This document shows positions 23,240-27,411 of a stretch of 27,411 bases of DNA, piece by piece; within the stretch, counting starts at the first letter, position 1; every line of letters starts with the position of its first letter. The notes beneath the pieces are model-generated. The model was not told where the DNA came from, did not search any database, and saw only the letters and a program-made list of their open reading frames with translations. Source of the stretch: Bacteroidales bacterium UBA5281 (GTDB lineage: Bacteria > Bacteroidota > Bacteroidia > Bacteroidales > Lentimicrobiaceae). The stretch is taken from the NCBI GenBank assembly GCA_002410555.1, contig DHSR01000075.1:1-27411 (forward strand). Reading direction: 5' to 3'. A program made the translations under genes and the position numbers.

Positions 23240-23989
23240 ATGAAAGTACTCATCATAGAAGACGAAGCCCGTGCAGCCAGCCATCTGGAGCGACTTTTAG
23301 CTAAAGTTGCACCGGAGATGGAAGTTGTTGCCCGCCTCGAATCGGTGCGCGATGCGTTGGCTTTCCTTTCAGGGAAACCCGAACTTGGCCTTGTCTTTTC
23401 CGACATTCAACTGGCCGATGGGCTGAGTTTTGAAATTTATCAGCAGGTAAAAGTAAACTGCCCCATCATTTTCACCACCGCCTGGGACCACTATGCCATC
23501 GAAGCATTTAACACCAATGGCATTGATTATTTGCTAAAGCCTATCGAGGAAAACCGCCTGCTGAAAGCCATTGAGAAAGTCCGGCAATTCTCACCTGGTC
23601 CATTGTTGGAAAAAATCCTGGCTATGTCGGCAACAAAACCAGCGCACAGCCACAAATCGCGTTTTCTGGTTAAGGTGGGCGATAAAATCAAATCCATTCC
23701 CATTGAGGAAATCACCGCTTTCTACAGTCTGGAAAAAGCAACCTATCTTTTTACCCATGAAAAACGCAGTTACGACATTGACTTTGCACTTGATCATTTG
23801 GAAACCTTACTCGACCCTGAACGGTTTTTCCGCATTAACCGCAAGTTTATGGTAGGCCTTGAAGCTTGTGCCAACATTACTGCCTGGTCAAACAGCCGGC
23901 TGAAACTTCGGATTGACGGTCTGGAAAATCAGGAAATTATCGTTGCCCGGGAACGGGTGCAGGAATTTAAGGCATGGCTGGATGGGTGA
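23240..23989 (+). CDS. LytTR-family response regulator
   Basis: 249 residues from ATG 23240. The receiver domain (1-118) has E7-D8, phosphoacceptor D55 in VFSDIQLADG, T80 and K100 in DYLLKPIEE. The C-terminal LytTR DNA-binding domain (about 140-240) includes FLVKVGDKIKSIPIEEITAF, the central FFRINRKFMV and LKLRIDG. It should be the partner of the upstream LytS-type kinase. The frame is open to a TTG at 23207, but that lies inside the inverted-repeat element, and the receiver fold starts at MKVLIIEDE. LytTR proteins usually bind paired direct repeats; none is obvious in the receptor promoter, so the target is unassigned. Confidence 0.93.
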   Translation: MKVLIIEDEARAASHLERLLAKVAPEMEVVARLESVRDALAFLSGKPELGLVFSDIQLADGLSFEIYQQVKVNCPIIFTTAWDHYAIEAFNTNGIDYLLKPIEENRLLKAIEKVRQFSPGPLLEKILAMSATKPAHSHKSRFLVKVGDKIKSIPIEEITAFYSLEKATYLFTHEKRSYDIDFALDHLETLLDPERFFRINRKFMVGLEACANITAWSNSRLKLRIDGLENQEIIVARERVQEFKAWLDG

Positions 23990-24003
23990 TTAATAAAGTC
24001 AAA

Positions 24004-24327
24004 TCAACCATGTAACCCGTTTGCAATGGCATTAACAAAAATGGGTTGTTTGCCGCGTAAGGTAGGCAGTTCCGTCTCACCAATGATATGAATATCAGTA
24101 ATAATATCGAACTTCAATTCAATCTCATAACATAAATCAGAAATTTCCCTTTCGATTTTCCAGTCTGCTTTATGCTTTAGAATGATTAAGATGTCATAAT
24201 CTGAGCCTTTCTGCGCATGACCTGAAACCTGAGAGCCGAAAAGAACCACATCCACAACTTCATTCGGGAATCTGGCCTTTAAGAGTTGGTTTAACTCTTT
24301 CAACAGTACATGGTTTCCAACGCTCAT
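24004..24327 (-). CDS. Orphan minimal nucleotidyltransferase (MNT/MntA-like)
   Basis: 107 residues, a minimal pol-beta-type nucleotidyltransferase. The signature is intact: GSQVSGHAQKGSDYD with G31-S32 and catalytic D43 and D45, plus a later aspartate (D74 or D78) in LKFDIITDIHI. In MNT/HEPN toxin-antitoxin systems such proteins (MntA) AMPylate and silence a HEPN RNase partner. No HEPN/DUF86 gene is adjacent: the regulator gene ends 14 bp away on the other strand, and there is only about 115 bp of non-coding DNA upstream. ATG 24327 is used because the longer frame starts at a TTG inside a TATCTTTG -7 box (24343-24350). It may have another target or be a relic antitoxin. Confidence 0.82.
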   Translation of the reverse strand: MSVGNHVLLKELNQLLKARFPNEVVDVVLFGSQVSGHAQKGSDYDILIILKHKADWKIEREISDLCYEIELKFDIITDIHIIGETELPTLRGKQPIFVNAIANGLHG

Positions 24328-24342
24328 GATGGGAATTTTTAT

Positions 24343-24350
24343 CAAAGATA
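24343..24350 (-). promoter_or_regulatory. Putative -7 element (TATCTTTG) for the nucleotidyltransferase
   Basis: Minus-strand TATCTTTG matches the TAnnTTTG box and lies 15 bp before ATG 24327. A TTG at 24376-24374 is 23 bp further upstream, slightly outside the usual spacing. Confidence 0.4.
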
Positions 24351-24442
24351 AGCAAATTATGGATTGTGAAATTCAATTTGACCCTTTGTGCCGGTGGAAA
24401 AAAATTCTATTGAACCGACCTGCGTTGTGTTTCGGCGGAGTG

Positions 24443-26047
24443 TTACTTTATAATTATCTTTTTATTTATCAATGTTCGATCTCCTGTTAATTTTAAAATA
24501 TATAGTCCTTTTGGGATGTTAGGAATGTTTACATAAACTGTCAAAGTATTATCTATCAATAAAATGTCATTATAAAATGATTGACCTCCAACACTTAACA
24601 TTTCAATTTTTAGTTTACATTTATTATTCGATAGAATTTTAAAGGAAAAAACACCTTCATTCGGATTTGGATAAGGATCAAAAACTTGCAACTGGACAAA
24701 ATTTTCGTCTTCAGGTAAATACTTGTCCATATTAAATACTTTGTTTTGGGGCAAGTTTATTGTATTAAGTTTACTTAAAATGTCTTGTTCCAAATAAGAT
24801 TCATTTTTTAAAAAACCCAGACTTCCTATTCTTGCAATAAAATTACTTCCGGGTTCTGCTATAAACCCAGGTCCTAATGTGATAGTATTTCCCGCTACAA
24901 ACTCATAATCCGCCCCAGTAAAAATCGTTATTGGTTGTGTAGTCGAGATATTGTTACTTGCACACAGTACAATCTTATTTTCAGATTGATAGTGATTAGC
25001 GGGGAAAAAATAACCCGAAACCCCCTCTGAGCCTGGTAAATTTAAGTTCTCGTATTGGGTAATTTTTCTTTCACTCATACCAAATAAATCTACCCAAACA
25101 TTATTGTTTGGGTTTAAAGTATTCTTAATGGATTGGTTAGAATAGTTTGAATGTAGCTTACCATAAAACTCTAAAATTGGCACATTGCATGTTCCTAACC
25201 CGCCTGATAGTACACCAAATACTTGATTTGATATAATGAAAATCCCAGAACCTGATGAACCATTTTCAACTACACCATATTGATAAAAAGGGACACTTAG
25301 CCAAGGATTATCAACATAGTTGCAAATTACACTTGTCGATACACTATTGCCCCAAATCCATCCAAACAAGACATCAATGATTGTTGTAATTGTGTAGCAA
25401 CCAGTAGCAATAGGAGTTTCAAGCCAAGACACCTCAGTTACTCCACTTATTTTTTTTATATCTCCTCGGGGATGATGTATTGCAACTATAGGCGATGGGA
25501 GTATTGGCGGTAATATTGAACCATTGAATCTACTAGGATTCCAGCCCGAATATGTCAAATTAAAATGAGGAGGTACGGGAGTTAATATCTCAATTAATGC
25601 CATATCCCCCCATGTAAAATCAGCCACAAGTCGAAGTAAGGTTTGATGTCTATATTCATAACCATTTTCAATTAGTGCCTGACTTTGAATATCACGAATC
25701 CCCCTATTTGAAGAAGGAGTAGAAGCGCTGTTTGCATCCGGACTTTGATAATTGAAATATACTGTGTGAGTTTCATTAAAATCTAACCCATTAATGCAAT
25801 GTTTTGCGGTTAGTATATAAAAGCCTAATTCAGAATTTGATGTATTTCGATTGACTATAGTTCCAGTACACTCGCCATCAATACCCAATTTCACAGTAGC
25901 ACTTATAATGCCTTGTCTACCAGCTAAATGGTTTAAATAGGAAGGGTCATTGACATTAACTTGACAACTTCCAGATTGAGACCAACTCTGAGGGAAAGTT
26001 GTATAAAAAGAACAAAATAACAGTAATGCCAAGATTATCTTTTTCAT
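24443..26047 (-). CDS. Trypsin-like serine endopeptidase with T9SS sorting domain
   Basis: 534 residues. Signal peptide 1-20 (ending TTFPQ). Residues about 40-310 form a chymotrypsin-fold protease reminiscent of lysyl endopeptidases: H83 in YILTAKHCI, D148 in FTWGDMALIEI and S265 in NGSSGSGIF form the triad. C60/C84 and other cysteines could be disulphide-bonded. Residues about 345-415 contain the IVLCASNNISTTQPITIF...ITLGPGFIAEPGSNFIARIG module common between catalytic and sorting domains in Bacteroidota. Residues about 450-534 are a type A T9SS sorting domain (DPYPNPNEGVFSFKI to INKKIIIK). Expected to be exported to or beyond the cell surface. Its start overlaps the upstream lipoprotein stop by 4 nt (ATGA). 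Markedly AT-rich relative to the genes to its left. Confidence 0.87.
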   Translation of the reverse strand: MKKIILALLLFCSFYTTFPQSWSQSGSCQVNVNDPSYLNHLAGRQGIISATVKLGIDGECTGTIVNRNTSNSELGFYILTAKHCINGLDFNETHTVYFNYQSPDANSASTPSSNRGIRDIQSQALIENGYEYRHQTLLRLVADFTWGDMALIEILTPVPPHFNLTYSGWNPSRFNGSILPPILPSPIVAIHHPRGDIKKISGVTEVSWLETPIATGCYTITTIIDVLFGWIWGNSVSTSVICNYVDNPWLSVPFYQYGVVENGSSGSGIFIISNQVFGVLSGGLGTCNVPILEFYGKLHSNYSNQSIKNTLNPNNNVWVDLFGMSERKITQYENLNLPGSEGVSGYFFPANHYQSENKIVLCASNNISTTQPITIFTGADYEFVAGNTITLGPGFIAEPGSNFIARIGSLGFLKNESYLEQDILSKLNTINLPQNKVFNMDKYLPEDENFVQLQVFDPYPNPNEGVFSFKILSNNKCKLKIEMLSVGGQSFYNDILLIDNTLTVYVNIPNIPKGLYILKLTGDRTLINKKIIIK

Positions 26048-26625
26048 TTTGAGAAATGTTTTATTAAGAATAAAGTATCATTATTCTCTTGTGAAACATA
26101 TTGGATGAGGCCTATATGAGGTGCAAACCAAAATCTGCCATTATACATGACCACATTGAAAAACCTCGAACCTGTTGGTAAGATTAACGAGTCAATTGTT
26201 ATTGTATTTGACCATGTATTAATTGAATATAGTGTATCAACTCCATTTCGCGCACTAAAATCAATGGAATAACCAAAACCTTGCATTACAAAATAACTTG
26301 ATTCACAATTGGGGTTTTCATATAAACATGAAATAGAGTTTGATGACAGAAATTTTGAGCGAATAATCATCTCTCTCCTTTCTCCCTCTACACAATCAAC
26401 GGTTTTATCAAATATTCTACTTGATTTATAATTTTCAACATAAACACTATCTATTTTTGATTGATTTCTATTTTGATAAATCCAAAAAGAACTATCGGTA
26501 TAACTACTGAAATATGTTTCCCCTGTTTCAGGAAGCGGGCAATATGTTAAATCCTTGCATTTATAACAAGAATATGAAAAGAATAAGAGAAAAATGAAGC
26601 AAAAAAAGCAAGCAGTTTTATTCAT
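26044..26625 (-). CDS. Small exported lipoprotein-like protein, unknown
   Basis: 193 residues. The N-terminus is a strongly hydrophobic signal (about 5-20) ending FFSYSC, a relaxed lipobox, followed by Cys-rich KCKDLTYC. The mature part is beta-rich (SFWIYQNRNQSKIDSVYVE, YFVMQGFGYSIDF, RFFNVVMYNGRFWFAPHIGLI). The ending, a Phe-Trp-Phe-Ala-Pro-containing strand then VSQENNDTLFLIKHF, resembles small Bacteroidota lipoproteins that report a final value, but I do not recognise a family. It overlaps the protease gene by 4 nt and follows the upstream gene by 6 nt, so it is co-expressed with both. It may be an anchor, chaperone or inhibitor for the protease; this is inference. Confidence 0.72.
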   Translation of the reverse strand: MNKTACFFCFIFLLFFSYSCYKCKDLTYCPLPETGETYFSSYTDSSFWIYQNRNQSKIDSVYVENYKSSRIFDKTVDCVEGERREMIIRSKFLSSNSISCLYENPNCESSYFVMQGFGYSIDFSARNGVDTLYSINTWSNTITIDSLILPTGSRFFNVVMYNGRFWFAPHIGLIQYVSQENNDTLFLIKHFSK

Positions 26626-26631
26626 TATTGT

Positions 26632-27171
26632 TCAAAATTTTATGGAGTTAAAAAAATCATTCTTCGTGGCAATACCACGTATTAAATTAGTTTGACAGCC
26701 TGTACATGTAAATGAAATAAAATTCCCGTCAATAAGGTAGTATCTAACAAATGAATGATAAGGAGCATCAGTTTGTAAAGCTTTATATGTCAAACCCATT
26801 TCTAATCCTCTGATGCCATTCGTGAAAACTTCAAATAGTTCAGTAATCTCACTATTTGATGCTAACAAAATTAATTTTGCTATTGCACGCAAAGTATCTC
26901 CATCCTCTTGTATCAATGCTTCATTAAAAATTGGTTCTGAATTACTAAATGTCGCATCCTTAAATATATGCACCTGAACGGCTTCAATAGAATCAATAGC
27001 TGCTGCATATAATATTGTAAATAAAGTATCATATCTTATTGTATTTGTTGGTAATGAAAATTCAACGCCAACATCTGAATCATTATATAGTGTCCAATTA
27101 GTTGTAGTTTGTGAAAATCCACTTAATGCTATTGTAACCAACATTAATACCCAGATGTATATCGTTTTCAT
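26632..27171 (-). CDS. Small secreted protein, unknown
   Basis: 179 residues with a cleavable signal peptide (1-21, ending SGFSQ). The mature part begins with a beta segment WTLYNDSDVGVEFSLPTNTI, has a central helical stretch (LIQEDGDTLRAIAKLILLAS) and ends with strands HSFVRYYLIDGNFISFTCTGC. The order (a substrate-like strand, a long helix, then a strand describing a read-out) loosely recalls PsbP/DUF1795-like folds, but this is not established. It lies 6 bp downstream of the partial gene at the window edge and 6 bp upstream of the lipoprotein gene. Confidence 0.68.
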   Translation of the reverse strand: MKTIYIWVLMLVTIALSGFSQTTTNWTLYNDSDVGVEFSLPTNTIRYDTLFTILYAAAIDSIEAVQVHIFKDATFSNSEPIFNEALIQEDGDTLRAIAKLILLASNSEITELFEVFTNGIRGLEMGLTYKALQTDAPYHSFVRYYLIDGNFISFTCTGCQTNLIRGIATKNDFFNSIKF

Positions 27172-27177
27172 GTTATC

Positions 27178-27411
27178 TTATTTTGTATTAATTTTCTTCT
27201 CCAACTCAATCACATACAACGTAAGCTCCTCAATTTTTTTAAGCAGCAGGGCATTCATTTGAGCAACATCAATACCATTGGCCCTAACCTCTTCTTCCGA
27301 GGGTAAATCGGGTAAATGTTGATGTTCGTTAATGTAGACTTCAACTTCGGCAAGGGTCTTAAGTTGGTAATCATCTTTAAAGACACAATCCCACCAACTT
27401 TGGGTATTTAC
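27178..27411 (-). CDS. C-terminal 77 residues of a protein with an endosialidase-chaperone-like tail (partial)
   Basis: The gene enters from beyond the right edge and ends at 27178. The 77 visible residues contain WWDCVFKDDYQLKTLAEVE, then HQHLPDLPSEEEV and a final coiled-coil helix KKIEELTLYVIELEKKI. This W-D-x-VF-x-DY / HLP-x-P / KIEELTLY signature closes many Bacteroidota surface or tail-fibre-like proteins, where it resembles the intramolecular chaperone of endosialidases and may trimerise and self-cleave. The rest of the protein is not in the window. It is 6 bp upstream of the next gene, so it heads or belongs to the same operon. Confidence 0.78.
   Translation of the reverse strand, partial: VNTQSWWDCVFKDDYQLKTLAEVEVYINEHQHLPDLPSEEEVRANGIDVAQMNALLLKKIEELTLYVIELEKKINTK

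Noticed and set aside
1..27411. tRNA or rRNA genes, riboswitches, integrase or transposase genes
   Set aside because: None was recognised by eye on either strand; no intergenic region shows a tRNA-like cloverleaf or known riboswitch core. A covariance-model scan would be needed to exclude small RNAs.

Overview
The window looks like a chromosomal segment of a Bacteroidota bacterium, probably a Bacteroidales/Marinilabiliales-type environmental lineage. Evidence: two proteins carry C-terminal type IX secretion (T9SS) sorting domains. There is a TonB-dependent receptor with a carboxypeptidase-regulatory-like N-terminus, a TPR/transmembrane/AraC regulator, a GIN-domain (DUF2807) lipoprotein, and a DUF4403 lipoprotein. 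Several genes are preceded by the Bacteroidota sigma-ABfr -7 element TAnnTTTG. Species cannot be fixed from the sequence alone.

Layout. 1-233: repeat-derived intergenic DNA. 234-2635 (minus): NtrC-type sigma-54 response regulator and tRNA-dihydrouridine synthase. 2762-6160 (plus): CPBP intramembrane protease, cysteinyl-tRNA synthetase, GIN-domain lipoprotein. 6108-6309 and 14037-14238: a 202-bp direct repeat flanking a 7.7-kb segment. That segment holds a TPR/AraC regulator, a 1362-residue T9SS surface protein with five 73-residue repeats, a TIKI/TraB-like protein, and a MITE/REPIN-like element with debris. 14105-16868 (minus): DUF4403 lipoprotein overlapping an exonuclease/GIY-YIG nuclease fusion. 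16932-17530: tandem and palindromic repeats. 17531-18822 (minus): small heat-shock protein and uridine kinase. 19031-23989 (plus): TonB-dependent receptor, secreted TPR-like protein, LytS-type histidine kinase and LytTR response regulator. 24004-24327 (minus): orphan minimal nucleotidyltransferase. 24443-27411 (minus): an AT-rich, tightly packed four-gene cassette ending in a trypsin-like T9SS protease and entering the window with the tail of a protein carrying an endosialidase-chaperone-like C-terminus.

How the genes fit together. The core genes (dusB, cysS, udk, hsp20) are ordinary housekeeping. The most informative structural feature is the 202-bp direct repeat. Each copy holds the 3' end of the GIN gene and the 3' end of the DUF4403 gene, which lie convergently with 15 bp between their stop codons. 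The simplest reading is that these two genes were once adjacent and that the regulator/adhesin/TIKI segment was inserted between them, duplicating the junction. The left copy keeps a broken DUF4403 tail and the right copy a decaying GIN tail. The other candidate accessory system is the AT-rich secreted-protease cassette at the right edge. The receptor, TPR protein, kinase and LytTR regulator genes look like a self-contained envelope-sensing locus, with interspersed inverted-repeat elements filling two of its three gaps.
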